From contig CAZXCG010000022.1 in assembly GCA_964639205.1 (NCBI GenBank), forward strand, positions 1 through 25,934: DNA of 25,934 nt, read 5' to 3'. Under the pieces are notes generated by a model. That model searched no databases and had not been told where the DNA came from. It was given only the letters and a program-made list of their open reading frames with translations. Shown in pieces: positions 7,850 to 15,940 of this stretch (positions are counted from its first letter, which is position 1; each line of letters starts with the position of its first letter). The translations under genes were made by a program, and so were the position numbers. This DNA is from CAZXCG01 sp964639205. GTDB taxonomy: Bacteria; Bacillota; Clostridia; Oscillospirales; Acutalibacteraceae.

Positions 7850-8797
7850 ATGGAGCAAATCAAAATTTCGGTTATTATTCCGATGAAAAATGTTCAAAAT
7901 AATATTCAGCGGATAATAAGCGAGATAGAAGAAGATACCAAAGGCCTGCGTACCGAATTTATTTTGGTTGATATGAATTCAACCGACAATTCTCTTGTTA
8001 CCGCGCTTGCCGCCGTTAAAAATAAAAAGCTTGAGGGCTATATTGTTCAATGCGGCAGCAAAACCTTCGGCGCCGCGCTTAATACCGGTATAAGCAAAGC
8101 AAGCGGCGCATATCTTACGTTCGTGTTCCCGCGCAGGATGTACGCGCCATTTATTTCGGCTTATTACGAAACGGCAAAGGAGTTTGCAAGCGACTTTATT
8201 TTCGGCAAATTTCCCGAAACCGGCACGACCAAGCCGATAAACTTTTCTACCGGTATGCTCGACGGCACGGAGCTTTTCAAGGGAGTACTCACAGGTCTGC
8301 TGACCTTTGATATTGCCGCAATTATGGTTAACAGAGAATTCCTGCTTAACCGCCATATTATATTCAACGAGGAATGCGGCTATGGCTACGCCGAGGAGTT
8401 TATTTACAGGATTCTGCTTCAAAGCGACAATATCAGTCAGGCGCAGTGCGTGATGAAACGTGTGCACGAAATGGACGCCGAGCTCGGTCTTCCCGAAGAA
8501 ATCGGAATGGAGTGTTTTTCACGCGTTGAAGCTATGCTCAGGATTTATGAGCTTCTTGAATACCGGCAGCGCGCCAATAAAAAGCTTTTGGCAAAATTCA
8601 GATACGATAAAATTCCCGATACCGTTATGTCCTGCGTCGGTCTGCTGCTGCGCGAGGGTTACTCGGTTAAAACCGTAAAGACTACGCTTAAAATTAAGGG
8701 GTATGACGAATATCTGAAAACATCGTCGGCTACAGGCAAAAAGCTTAAACACAGTATTATGCTTTGGAATAAATTCCCGAAGCTTTATAAGGCATAG
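7850..8797 (+). CDS. family 2 (GT-A) glycosyltransferase-like protein
   Basis: A 315-residue protein. The N-terminal 200 residues have the GT-A fold of family 2: ISVIIPMKNVQNNIQRII (about 6-23), FILVDMNSTDNS (about 38-49) and GAALNTGISKASGAYLTFVFP (about 80-100). The usual acidic DxD metal site after that strand is replaced by FPRR, so catalysis by the normal route is doubtful. The C-terminal third is helical and unrecognised. There is no signal peptide or clear membrane segment. AGAAGGG precedes the ATG. It lies 10 bases before ligA, with which it is probably co-transcribed. The substrate is unknown. Confidence 0.8.
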   Translation: MEQIKISVIIPMKNVQNNIQRIISEIEEDTKGLRTEFILVDMNSTDNSLVTALAAVKNKKLEGYIVQCGSKTFGAALNTGISKASGAYLTFVFPRRMYAPFISAYYETAKEFASDFIFGKFPETGTTKPINFSTGMLDGTELFKGVLTGLLTFDIAAIMVNREFLLNRHIIFNEECGYGYAEEFIYRILLQSDNISQAQCVMKRVHEMDAELGLPEEIGMECFSRVEAMLRIYELLEYRQRANKKLLAKFRYDKIPDTVMSCVGLLLREGYSVKTVKTTLKIKGYDEYLKTSSATGKKLKHSIMLWNKFPKLYKA

Positions 8798-8807
8798 GGG
8801 GTCAATA

Positions 8808-10796
8808 ATGAATTTAGAAGAAGCGCGGGACAGAGTTTCTTATCTTACCGAAGAAATCAACCGCCACAATAGGCTTTATTACGAGCAGGACAACCCCGAA
8901 ATTTCCGATTATGAGTACGATATGCTTCTGCGCGAGCTGGAAAACTTGGAGTCCGAGTTCCCGCAGCTTGCGCTTGATTCTTCACCGACTAACCGTGTCG
9001 GCGGCAAAGCGGGAGAAAAATTTTCTCCCGTTGTTCACAGTGTACCGATGGAGAGTCTGCACGACAGCTTTTCCTTTGACGAGCTTAGGGACTTTGACCG
9101 CCGTATAAGGGCGGTTTTTCCCGATTGCACATATGTGGTGGAGCCGAAATTCGACGGTCTTTCCGTTTCCTGCGAATATGAAAACGGCGTATTTGTCCGA
9201 GGCTCAACGCGGGGCGACGGCTCTGTCGGCGAGGATATAACGCAAAATCTTATGACCGTAAAAACGCTGCCCCATCGCATTAAAAACGCGCCGGAGTATT
9301 TGGAGGTTCGCGGCGAAGTTTATATGTCTGACGAAAGCTTTTTAAGACTTTTGGAATATCAAGAGGAAAACGGCGAAAAGCCGTTTAAAAATCAGCGTAA
9401 CGCCGCTGCGGGCTCGCTTCGCCAAAAAAGCAGCCGAATAACAGCCTTGAGGAATCTTGATATTTTTGTTTTCAATATTCAGCAGATCAGAGGCAAAAAC
9501 CTTACTTCCCATAAACAAAGCCTGGATTTTCTGCGTGATTTGGGCTTCCCGGTGCCGCCGTTTTATAACGTATACAGTGATATCGAGGAGGTTATTTCCG
9601 AGATTGAACGCATCGGCGCTATGCGCGGCGGGCTTTCTTTCCCCATTGACGGCGCGGTGATAAAGCTTAATGATTTTTCACAGCGCCGACAGCTTGGGAG
9701 CACCGCAAAATTCCCGCGCTGGGCGGAGGCGTTCAAATATCCTCCGGAAGAAAAAGAAACCGTAATAACCGCAATAGAGGTCAATGTCGGCAGAACCGGC
9801 AGACTTACCCCGGTCGGAATTTTCGAGCCCGTAACCCTTGCCGGCACAACCGTGAGCCGTGCCGTTTTGCATAACGAGGGCTTCATTCGCGATAAGGGAA
9901 TTATGATTGGAGATACGGTGATTTTGCGCAAGGCGGGGGAGATAATTCCGGAGGTTGTTTCGGTCAGCCGCCACAATCCGGGCTCGGTTGAGTTTAAGTT
10001 TCCAAAGCGCTGCCCCTCCTGCGGGCAAAAGGTTAGCGCCGAAGCCGGAGAAGCGGATATACGCTGCACAAACGCCGACTGCCCCGCCCAGCTTATGAGG
10101 CACCTCATTCACTTTGTAAGCCGTGACGCTATGGATATAGAGGGGCTCGGACCCGCTGTTTTGGCGCTTCTTGTCCGAAACGGGAAGGTGAAATCCTTTA
10201 CGGACATTTACCGCCTTAAAGCGGAGGATATAGCTGTGCTCGAGCGAATGGGGGAAAAATCCGCCGAGAATATTATCTCCGCCGTAGAGGCTTCAAAAAG
10301 CAGGGAGCTGTACCGTCTGATTTATGCTTTCGGTATAAGAAACATCGGCGCAAAGGCGGCTAAGCTTCTTTGCGAAAAATTTCTCTCCATTGAAAAAATA
10401 ATGCAGGGTACTGCTCAGGATTTTGAAAGTATAGACGGCTTCGGCAAGGTTATGGCGCAAAGCGTGGAAAACTACTTTTCTCTTGAGCAAAACCGAGAGG
10501 TTACCGCGCAGTTAAAGGAGCTCGGCGTAAAAATGCAGCCGATGACGCCAAAGAGCGGCAACGGTATATTTGAGGGCAAAACCTTCGTTTTAACGGGCAC
10601 CCTGCCCACCTTTAAGCGTTCGGAGGCTCAAAGGCTGATTGAGGAACGCGGAGGCAAAGTGTCGTCGTCGGTTTCCAAAAAAACGCACTATGTTCTTGCA
10701 GGCGATGACGCCGGCTCAAAGCTCGAAAAAGCGCGCGCTCTCGGTGTTACCGTGATTTCGGAGGAAGAGTTCAAGGCTATGTTAAAGGGCGGTTAA
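8808..10796 (+). CDS. ligA: NAD+-dependent DNA ligase
   Basis: It seals nicks in duplex DNA during replication and repair, using NAD+. At 662 residues it is a normal full-length LigA. In order: the Ia domain with YYEQDNPEISDYEYD (about 24-38), the nucleotidyltransferase core with the catalytic lysine in EPKFDG (K114) and RGDGSVGED, an OB fold (about 310-390), a four-cysteine zinc finger (CPSC ... CTNADC, about 402-424), helix-hairpin-helix repeats (DIEGLGPAV, LERMGEKSAENI, DGFGKVMAQ), and a C-terminal BRCT domain (about 585-662, FEGKTFVLTGTLPTFKR). A GGGGG-containing site precedes the ATG. A terminator overlaps its stop codon. Confidence 0.98.
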   Translation: MNLEEARDRVSYLTEEINRHNRLYYEQDNPEISDYEYDMLLRELENLESEFPQLALDSSPTNRVGGKAGEKFSPVVHSVPMESLHDSFSFDELRDFDRRIRAVFPDCTYVVEPKFDGLSVSCEYENGVFVRGSTRGDGSVGEDITQNLMTVKTLPHRIKNAPEYLEVRGEVYMSDESFLRLLEYQEENGEKPFKNQRNAAAGSLRQKSSRITALRNLDIFVFNIQQIRGKNLTSHKQSLDFLRDLGFPVPPFYNVYSDIEEVISEIERIGAMRGGLSFPIDGAVIKLNDFSQRRQLGSTAKFPRWAEAFKYPPEEKETVITAIEVNVGRTGRLTPVGIFEPVTLAGTTVSRAVLHNEGFIRDKGIMIGDTVILRKAGEIIPEVVSVSRHNPGSVEFKFPKRCPSCGQKVSAEAGEADIRCTNADCPAQLMRHLIHFVSRDAMDIEGLGPAVLALLVRNGKVKSFTDIYRLKAEDIAVLERMGEKSAENIISAVEASKSRELYRLIYAFGIRNIGAKAAKLLCEKFLSIEKIMQGTAQDFESIDGFGKVMAQSVENYFSLEQNREVTAQLKELGVKMQPMTPKSGNGIFEGKTFVLTGTLPTFKRSEAQRLIEERGGKVSSSVSKKTHYVLAGDDAGSKLEKARALGVTVISEEEFKAMLKGG

Positions 10797-10812
10797 GCCG
10801 CTCTTTAATTTT
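10784..10812 (+). terminator. terminator overlapping the ligA stop codon
   Basis: AAAGGGCGG (10784-10792) pairs with CCGCTCTTT (10798-10806), one G·U wobble, around a loop that contains the ligA stop TAA. AATTTT follows. The A-rich 5' side means it could also work on the other strand. Confidence 0.65.
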
Positions 10813-10840
10813 AGCGTCGTATTTTTATTTATTTCGTCTA

Positions 10841-10869
10841 TTTACAAAGACTTTTTTATGTGATATTAT
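10841..10869 (+). promoter_or_regulatory. sigma-A-type promoter upstream of leuB
   Basis: TTTACA (10841-10846) and TATTAT (10864-10869) are 17 bases apart. Transcription from here would give a leader of about 145 bases before leuB. In the leader I see neither a T-box sequence nor a Leu-rich leader peptide. Confidence 0.65.
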
Positions 10870-11023
10870 CTTTAGTGTGGGGCGTTTGTTAAAACGGAAT
10901 CGATTTTTCGGAAGCTTAGGCGGAGCGGTTCGATTATTTGCTTTACGCCGTGTAAACAGAGCCGAAGGCTTGATTCCCGGTTTAATATGTGCTTAGTATA
11001 ATGGGTTTAAGGAGTTTTACTTA

Positions 11024-12097
11024 ATGAAAAATTATAATATCGTTCTTTTAAAAGGCGACGGAATCGGACCCGAAATAGTAAACGAGGCTGTAAAGGTTCT
11101 TGATAAAGCCGCGGAAAAATTCGGTTTCAGCGTTACATACAGCGAAGAGCTGCTTGGCGGAAGCGCTATTGACGCCGCGGGAGTTCCGCTTCCTCAGAAA
11201 ACAGTCGATGAATGCTTGAAGTCAGACAGCGTTTTGCTCGGAGCCGTGGGCGGTCCCAAATGGGACATTCAGCCCGGTTCAAACCGTCCCGAAGCGGGTC
11301 TGCTCGGAATCCGCAACGCCCTCGGGCTGTTTGCAAATCTGCGCCCGGCGGTAATTTTTGAGCCGCTCAAGGCGGCTTCCCCTCTGAGAGACGATATTAT
11401 CGGCGCCGGAATCGATATTATGGTAGTGCGCGAGCTTACCGGTGGTATATATTTCGGCGAGCGCGGCAGAACGGAAGAAAACGGCGTTGCATCCGCATAT
11501 GACACGGAAAAATACAGCGTACCCGAGGTTGAGCGCATCGCCCGCGTTGCATTTGATATGGCGAGAAAGCGCAATAAGAAGCTGACGAGCGTTGACAAGG
11601 CGAACGTGCTTGAATCTTCCCGCTTGTGGAGAGAAACCGTTACCCGAATCGGCAAAGAGGAATTCCCCGATGTCGAGCTTAATTTTCTTTATGTCGATAA
11701 CTGCGCTATGCAGCTTGTCCGCAATCCGTCGCAGTTTGACGTAATTGTAACTTCAAATATGTTCGGCGATATTCTTTCCGACGAGGCTTCTATGATAAGC
11801 GGCTCCATAGGTATGCTTGCTTCCGCAAGCCTTAACGGCACAAAGCTCGGTCTTTATGAGCCTATCCACGGCAGCGCGCCGGATATTGCCGGAAAAGGTA
11901 TTGCAAATCCGCTGGCAACTATTCTTTCCGTGGCTATGATGCTGCGTTATTCCCTTGATGAGCCGGACGCTGCACGCGCAATCGAAAACGCCGTAAACGA
12001 GGTTATTAAAACCAACAGAACTCCCGACATTTACGTTGAGGGAACCGAGAAGGTTTCCTGCAAGGAAATGGGCGATCTTGTCTGCAAAGCGCTCTAA
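11024..12097 (+). CDS. leuB: 3-isopropylmalate dehydrogenase
   Basis: It oxidises and decarboxylates 3-isopropylmalate with NAD+ in leucine biosynthesis in the cytoplasm. The 357 residues match the family. LLKGDGIGPEIV (about 8-19), GGPKWD, RNALGLFANLRPA (about 96-108), VVRELTGGIYFGERGR (about 134-149), VDKANVLESSRLWRE (about 192-206) and NMFGDILSDEASMISGSIG (about 245-263) are the substrate, metal and NAD-binding signatures. AAGGAG lies 11 bases before the ATG. Other leucine genes are not adjacent, so it appears as a single-gene unit here. The RELTGG loop is typical of isopropylmalate rather than isocitrate dehydrogenase. Confidence 0.96.
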   Translation: MKNYNIVLLKGDGIGPEIVNEAVKVLDKAAEKFGFSVTYSEELLGGSAIDAAGVPLPQKTVDECLKSDSVLLGAVGGPKWDIQPGSNRPEAGLLGIRNALGLFANLRPAVIFEPLKAASPLRDDIIGAGIDIMVVRELTGGIYFGERGRTEENGVASAYDTEKYSVPEVERIARVAFDMARKRNKKLTSVDKANVLESSRLWRETVTRIGKEEFPDVELNFLYVDNCAMQLVRNPSQFDVIVTSNMFGDILSDEASMISGSIGMLASASLNGTKLGLYEPIHGSAPDIAGKGIANPLATILSVAMMLRYSLDEPDAARAIENAVNEVIKTNRTPDIYVEGTEKVSCKEMGDLVCKAL

Positions 12098-12124
12098 TTT
12101 AAATTAATAACCTGCTTGTAATAA

Positions 12125-12144
12125 CCTGCCTGCAAGCAGGCAGG
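12125..12144. repeat. perfect palindrome between leuB and the carboxypeptidase gene
   Basis: CCTGCCTG and CAGGCAGG pair perfectly around CAAG, giving an 8-bp GC-rich stem. GGGTATATAG, not a T-run, follows. The sequence ATAACCTGC also occurs just upstream near 12108. It may end leuB transcription inefficiently or protect its mRNA 3' end. Confidence 0.5.
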
Positions 12145-12157
12145 GGGTATATAGCGC

Positions 12158-12202
12158 ACGCCTCTTTCATATTTATTAAGTAAGTATGAAAGAGGTGTTT
12201 TT
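12158..12202 (+). promoter_or_regulatory. terminator-like hairpin that buries the ribosome binding site of the carboxypeptidase gene
   Basis: ACGCCTCTTTCATA (12158-12171) pairs with TATGAAAGAGGTGT (12185-12198) to give a 14-bp stem with one G·U wobble and a 13-base loop. Four or five U residues and then the ATG at 12203 follow directly. The only Shine-Dalgarno sequence, AAAGAGGTG (12189-12197), is inside the 3' arm. The element could be the leuB terminator, a translational switch, or both. Confidence 0.6.
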
Positions 12203-13360
12203 ATGTTGCTTAAAAAGCTGATTGGCTCTTTGCTTTGTACGGTGGTTGCTCTTCCGGCGGTATGCTTAGCCGTGCCTGTTTATACGCAGGCTCTGGATGA
12301 AACCGAAATCACCGCGCCGTCGGGCGTGCTTATGGAGGCGTATTCCGGCAAAATTTTGTTTGAAAAAAATTCCCACGACATACGTGCCTGCGCGTCTATT
12401 ACAAAGGTTATGACGCTGCTGCTTGTTATGGAGGCTGTGGACAGCGGAAAAATATCTCTGAGCGATACCGTTACCGCGTCGGCTCACGCGGCGTCTATGG
12501 GCGGCTCGGATATATGGCTTGAAGAGGGCGAGCAGATGACCGTCGACGATATGATAAAGGCGACGGTTGTCGCCTCGGCAAACGACGCTGCCGTGGCGCT
12601 TGCGGAGCTTATAAGCGGCACGGAGGGCGAGTTTGTTTTACAAATGAACGCGAAGGCCGCGGAACTCGGTATGAACGACACAGTTTTTAAAAACTGCAAC
12701 GGACTTGATGAGGAAGGACACGTTACTTCGGCATATGACGTTGCGCTCATGTCGTCGGAGCTTATAAAGCACGAAAAAATATTTGAATATACTTCAATCT
12801 GGATAGATTACCTGCGCGGAGGCAAAACCCAAATTGTCAACACAAACAAGCTTTTAAAAACCTATGACGGAATAACCGGGCTTAAAACCGGCACTACAAG
12901 TCAGGCAGGAAGCTGTATTACCGCTACTGCGGAAAGAAACGGACTTTCTCTTATAGCGGTGGTTTTGGGCGGCGAATCCGGCGCGCTGCGCTTTAAAGAC
13001 GCCGCCGCGCTGCTCGATTACGGCTTTGCAAATTATGAAGTCGCCGCCCTCGAACTTCCGGAAAACCTGTTGGAGCCGTTACCCGTAAAGCGCGGTATGC
13101 TCCCGAACGTCGAACTGCGCTGTACCGTTACCGACAGTATTCTTGTCGCTAAAGGCGACAGAGATAAAATCACGGCGGAATTTACCCGAGATGAAGCGGC
13201 GCAGGCTCCCGTTGCCGAAAATACAAGGGTAGGAAAACTTATATATAAAATAGACGGCTCTCGGATAGCCGAATTCGATATTCTCACCGGCGCCAGCGTT
13301 GAGGAAATGACTTTTTCTTCGGTAATGAAGCTGCTGATTCGGAAAACGCTTCAAATGTGA
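12203..13360 (+). CDS. D-alanyl-D-alanine carboxypeptidase (PBP5/DacF type)
   Basis: An exported low-molecular-weight penicillin-binding protein of 385 residues that removes the terminal D-Ala from peptidoglycan stem peptides. A signal peptide is seen at the N-terminus (KK, hydrophobic core, cleavage near residue 30). The serine peptidase motifs are SITK (65-68, nucleophile S65), SAN (125-127) and KTG (228-230). The C-terminal part from about 280 is the PBP5-type beta domain. The last 20 residues look like an amphipathic membrane anchor. The start follows a hairpin that covers the ribosome binding site, so expression may be structured-RNA controlled. The DacF/DacB subtype is not decided. Confidence 0.93.
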   Translation: MLLKKLIGSLLCTVVALPAVCLAVPVYTQALDETEITAPSGVLMEAYSGKILFEKNSHDIRACASITKVMTLLLVMEAVDSGKISLSDTVTASAHAASMGGSDIWLEEGEQMTVDDMIKATVVASANDAAVALAELISGTEGEFVLQMNAKAAELGMNDTVFKNCNGLDEEGHVTSAYDVALMSSELIKHEKIFEYTSIWIDYLRGGKTQIVNTNKLLKTYDGITGLKTGTTSQAGSCITATAERNGLSLIAVVLGGESGALRFKDAAALLDYGFANYEVAALELPENLLEPLPVKRGMLPNVELRCTVTDSILVAKGDRDKITAEFTRDEAAQAPVAENTRVGKLIYKIDGSRIAEFDILTGASVEEMTFSSVMKLLIRKTLQM

Positions 13361-13407
13361 CGAAAAACGCATATTTTCGAAGGGAACCAAAAAAACACAA
13401 ATATTTC

Positions 13408-13436
13408 TTGCATTGGCGGGCGGAATGTTGTATACT
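13408..13436 (+). promoter_or_regulatory. sigma-A-type promoter of pgi
   Basis: TTGCAT (13408-13413) and TATACT (13431-13436) are 17 bases apart. The leader to ATG 13503 is about 60 bases. Confidence 0.72.
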
Positions 13437-13502
13437 ATATTATAAGAAATTACAATCGGGGGAAAGAATTTTTTCTTCGCAATATTAAGGAGAAGTTTGA
13501 TT

Positions 13503-14840
13503 ATGGCAACAAAGCTTATAGACAAACACGTTAAAGGCTTTATAGATGAAAAGGAAATTGCCGCCCTCGCTCCTATGGTGCAGACGGCGCACAGGCTTTT
13601 GCACAGCGGCACGGGACTCGGCAACGATTTTACAGGCTGGCTGACCCTGCCTTCCGACTACGATAAAGACGAATTTGCAAGAATCAAGGCGGCGGCAGCC
13701 CGTATTCAAAAAAATTCTCAGGTGTTTGTTGTTATCGGTATCGGCGGCTCTTATCTCGGCGCTCGCGCCGCAATTGAATTTTTGAAATCTCCCAATTACA
13801 ATCTCCTTGCAAAGGATACTCCTCAGATATTTTTTACAGGGAACAGCATAAGCTCAAACGCCCTGTGCGAAATCCTTGAGCTTTGCGAGGGTAAGGATAT
13901 TTCAATAAATATGATTTCAAAATCCGGAACAACCACAGAGCCCGCCATTGCTTTCCGCGTTTTGCGCGATTATATTGAGCGCAAGTACGGTAAGGAAGGA
14001 GCAAGGGAGAGGATTTTCTGTACTACAGACAAGGCTAAGGGTACTCTTAAGGCACTTGCCGACGCCGAAGGGTACGAAACCTTCGTTGTACCCGACAATG
14101 TCGGCGGCAGATACTCTGTGCTTACCGCGGTCGGTCTGCTTCCCATTGCCGTTTCGGGCGCCGATATTGACGCTCTCATGGCGGGCGCGCGTCAGGCACA
14201 GCAGGATTTTGACAACGACAACCTTTTGACCAACGACTGCTACAAGTATGCGGCAATTCGCAATATCCTCTACAACAAGGGCAAAACCACAGAGATACTT
14301 GTTTCTTATGAGCCCGCGTTTACTCTTATGAACGAATGGTTTAAGCAGCTCTACGGCGAAAGCGAAGGCAAGGATAACAAAGGCATATTCCCTGCAAGCG
14401 TTATTTTCTCCACCGACCTTCACTCAATGGGTCAGTATATTCAGGATGGCAGAAGAAATCTTTTTGAAACGGTTGTTTTGTTTGAAAAAACAAGGAAAGA
14501 AATTACACTCGGCAACGCCGAAGGCAATATAGACGGGCTTAATTTTCTTGCGGGAAAGACCGTTAGCTTTGTCAACCGGAAGGCTTTCGAGGGAACGGTG
14601 CTTGCTCACAACGACGGCGGGGTTCCGAATGTGGTTCTCTCTGTTTCCGAAATGGCGGAGCAGGATTTGGGCTATCTTATATATTTCTTTGAAAAGGCGT
14701 GTGCCGTTTCCGGCTATTTGCTCGGGGTCAACCCATTTGACCAGCCCGGGGTGGAAAGCTACAAAAAAAATATGTTTGCTCTTCTCGGAAAACCCGGCTA
14801 TGAGCAGCAAAAGGCGCAGCTTGAAGAACGCCTAAAGTAA
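13503..14840 (+). CDS. pgi: glucose-6-phosphate isomerase
   Basis: It interconverts glucose 6-phosphate and fructose 6-phosphate in glycolysis and gluconeogenesis. From ATG 13503 it has 445 residues, the size of the short Gram-positive/archaeal-like bacterial form. VIGIGGSYLGARAAIEFL (about 77-94), SKSGTTTEPAIAFR (about 139-152), the VGGRYSVLTAVGLLP signature (about 199-213) and NPFDQPGVESYKKNM (about 415-429) mark the active site. AAGGAG (13488-13493) lies 9 bases before the chosen ATG; an upstream in-frame TTG at 13497 is less suitable. It has its own promoter. Confidence 0.97.
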   Translation: MATKLIDKHVKGFIDEKEIAALAPMVQTAHRLLHSGTGLGNDFTGWLTLPSDYDKDEFARIKAAAARIQKNSQVFVVIGIGGSYLGARAAIEFLKSPNYNLLAKDTPQIFFTGNSISSNALCEILELCEGKDISINMISKSGTTTEPAIAFRVLRDYIERKYGKEGARERIFCTTDKAKGTLKALADAEGYETFVVPDNVGGRYSVLTAVGLLPIAVSGADIDALMAGARQAQQDFDNDNLLTNDCYKYAAIRNILYNKGKTTEILVSYEPAFTLMNEWFKQLYGESEGKDNKGIFPASVIFSTDLHSMGQYIQDGRRNLFETVVLFEKTRKEITLGNAEGNIDGLNFLAGKTVSFVNRKAFEGTVLAHNDGGVPNVVLSVSEMAEQDLGYLIYFFEKACAVSGYLLGVNPFDQPGVESYKKNMFALLGKPGYEQQKAQLEERLK

Positions 14841-14876
14841 TAAATTATTTAAATTTAAATATAAGGGGGAACCGAT

Positions 14877-15293
14877 ATGGTTACTTTACTGATCGGAAAA
14901 AAGGGCTCGGGCAAAACAAAAAAGCTTATTGAGCTTGCAAATCAGGCCGTTAAAGATTCTCACGGCAACGTGGTTGTTATCGAGAAAGGGAAAAAGCTTA
15001 CTTATGACCTTACCTATGAAGCGAGACTTGTCGACGCAGAAGCCTATAACATAAGCGGTTACGATATGCTCTACGGATTTATCAGCGGAATCTGCGCCGG
15101 AAATTATGACGTTACCGATATTTTTGTTGATTCAACCTTCAAAATTTGCAGCACCGGTGTTGACGGACTTGAAAATTTTGCCCATAGACTTAAGGCATTG
15201 AACAAAGAGGCTAACGCCAATATAACCTTGCTTATTTCGGCGTCAAAAGATGAAGTTCCCGATAATATCGCCGATCTTTGTCAAGGGGTTTGA
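14877..15293 (+). CDS. small P-loop NTPase-fold protein of unknown function
   Basis: A 138-residue protein with a Walker A motif, GKKGSGKT (residues 7-14), and a possible Walker B strand at TDIFVDST (about 80-87). It has no other recognisable domain and no membrane segment. Relatives in Clostridia are often called ATP-binding or, misleadingly, twitching motility proteins. It could be a minimal nucleotide-binding protein; the activity is not known. AAGGGGGAA precedes the ATG. It begins 36 bases after pgi, so the two may share a transcript, and a strong hairpin lies downstream. Confidence 0.8.
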   Translation: MVTLLIGKKGSGKTKKLIELANQAVKDSHGNVVVIEKGKKLTYDLTYEARLVDAEAYNISGYDMLYGFISGICAGNYDVTDIFVDSTFKICSTGVDGLENFAHRLKALNKEANANITLLISASKDEVPDNIADLCQGV

Positions 15294-15367
15294 TAACGCG
15301 CGTCATCAGCTTTAGCGGTTTAATAAAATTAAAAACATAATTTTAAAACCGTAATCCGGTTATTTAT

Positions 15368-15402
15368 GGGCGGCACAGCGTCAAGCTGCGCCGCCCGTAT
15401 TG
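15368..15402 (+). terminator. hairpin terminator after the P-loop gene
   Basis: GGGCGGC and CAGC (15368-15379) pair with GCTG and GCCGCCC (15385-15396), interrupted only by one A/C mismatch, around GTCAA. The trailing GTATTGCTTT is only moderately T-rich. The rest of 15294-15583 has an AT-rich imperfect hairpin at about 15322-15354 and no gene. Confidence 0.6.
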
Positions 15403-15521
15403 CTTTAAAAGATATACTGTTTTAAAAAGATAAAATAAACTCGCATCCCGCTTTTTAAAGCTGCGCAAGCCGATATGCCGTAATTTGCCGCCTGCTTTTT
15501 GAAAGAGTTTGAAATCAGGTG

Positions 15522-15550
15522 TTGCAAATATATTTAAAATATGATAAAGT
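15522..15550 (+). promoter_or_regulatory. probable promoter of the DRTGG-hydrogenase module
   Basis: TTGCAA (15522-15527) and TAAAGT (15545-15550) are 17 bases apart and about 40 bases before the first gene of the module. The -10 match is imperfect, so confidence is moderate. Confidence 0.5.
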
Positions 15551-15592
15551 AAACTAAAAAAATAATAAAGCTTTTGTGAAAGGTTGTTTTAT

Positions 15593-15940
15593 ATGACAGT
15601 AAATGATATTATCCGTATCTTAAAGGCAGATGTTATTTTTCCCGAGGATTTGGACGCTGAGGTTAAAACCGCCTGCGGCAGCGATATGATGAGCGATGTG
15701 CTTGCATATGTTAAGGATCAGTCTGTGCTGCTTACGGGACTTATGAACCCGCAGGTTGTTCGTACTGCTGAGATGATGGATATGGTATGCATCGTTTTTG
15801 TCAGGGGAAAAACTCCGGATGAAACAATTATAAACCTTGCCAAAAACCGTGGAATTACGCTGTTGTCAACCCCTTACAGAATGTTTACCGCCTGTGGTCT
15901 TCTTTATTCTAACGGATTGGGCGGTGGATGCAACGTATGA
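15593..15940 (+). CDS. DRTGG-domain-like protein (first copy)
   Basis: A 115-residue single-domain protein. The pattern of VKTACGSDMMSDVLAYV, VLLTGLMNPQVVRTAEMMDMVCIVFVRGKTPDE and ITLLSTPYRMFTACGLL resembles the DRTGG domain, found alone or beside CBS domains and thought to bind a ligand. The ATG at 15593 is preferred over the upstream in-frame TTG 15584 because GAAAGG (15578-15583) sits 9 bases before it. It opens the five-gene hydrogenase-like module and overlaps the next gene by ATGA. A similar protein is encoded at 17710, after the hydrogenase gene. No enzymatic residues are evident. Confidence 0.82.
   Translation: MTVNDIIRILKADVIFPEDLDAEVKTACGSDMMSDVLAYVKDQSVLLTGLMNPQVVRTAEMMDMVCIVFVRGKTPDETIINLAKNRGITLLSTPYRMFTACGLLYSNGLGGGCNV

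Noticed and set aside
9563..10108. 181-residue minus-strand frame inside ligA
   Set aside because: It is a shadow of ligA, which is intact and has all expected motifs.
10870..11023. T-box leader for leuB
   Set aside because: The conserved T-box core and terminator pair are absent.
13079..13624. 181-residue minus-strand frame spanning the end of the carboxypeptidase gene and the start of pgi
   Set aside because: It crosses two well-supported genes and a promoter, and shows no domain.
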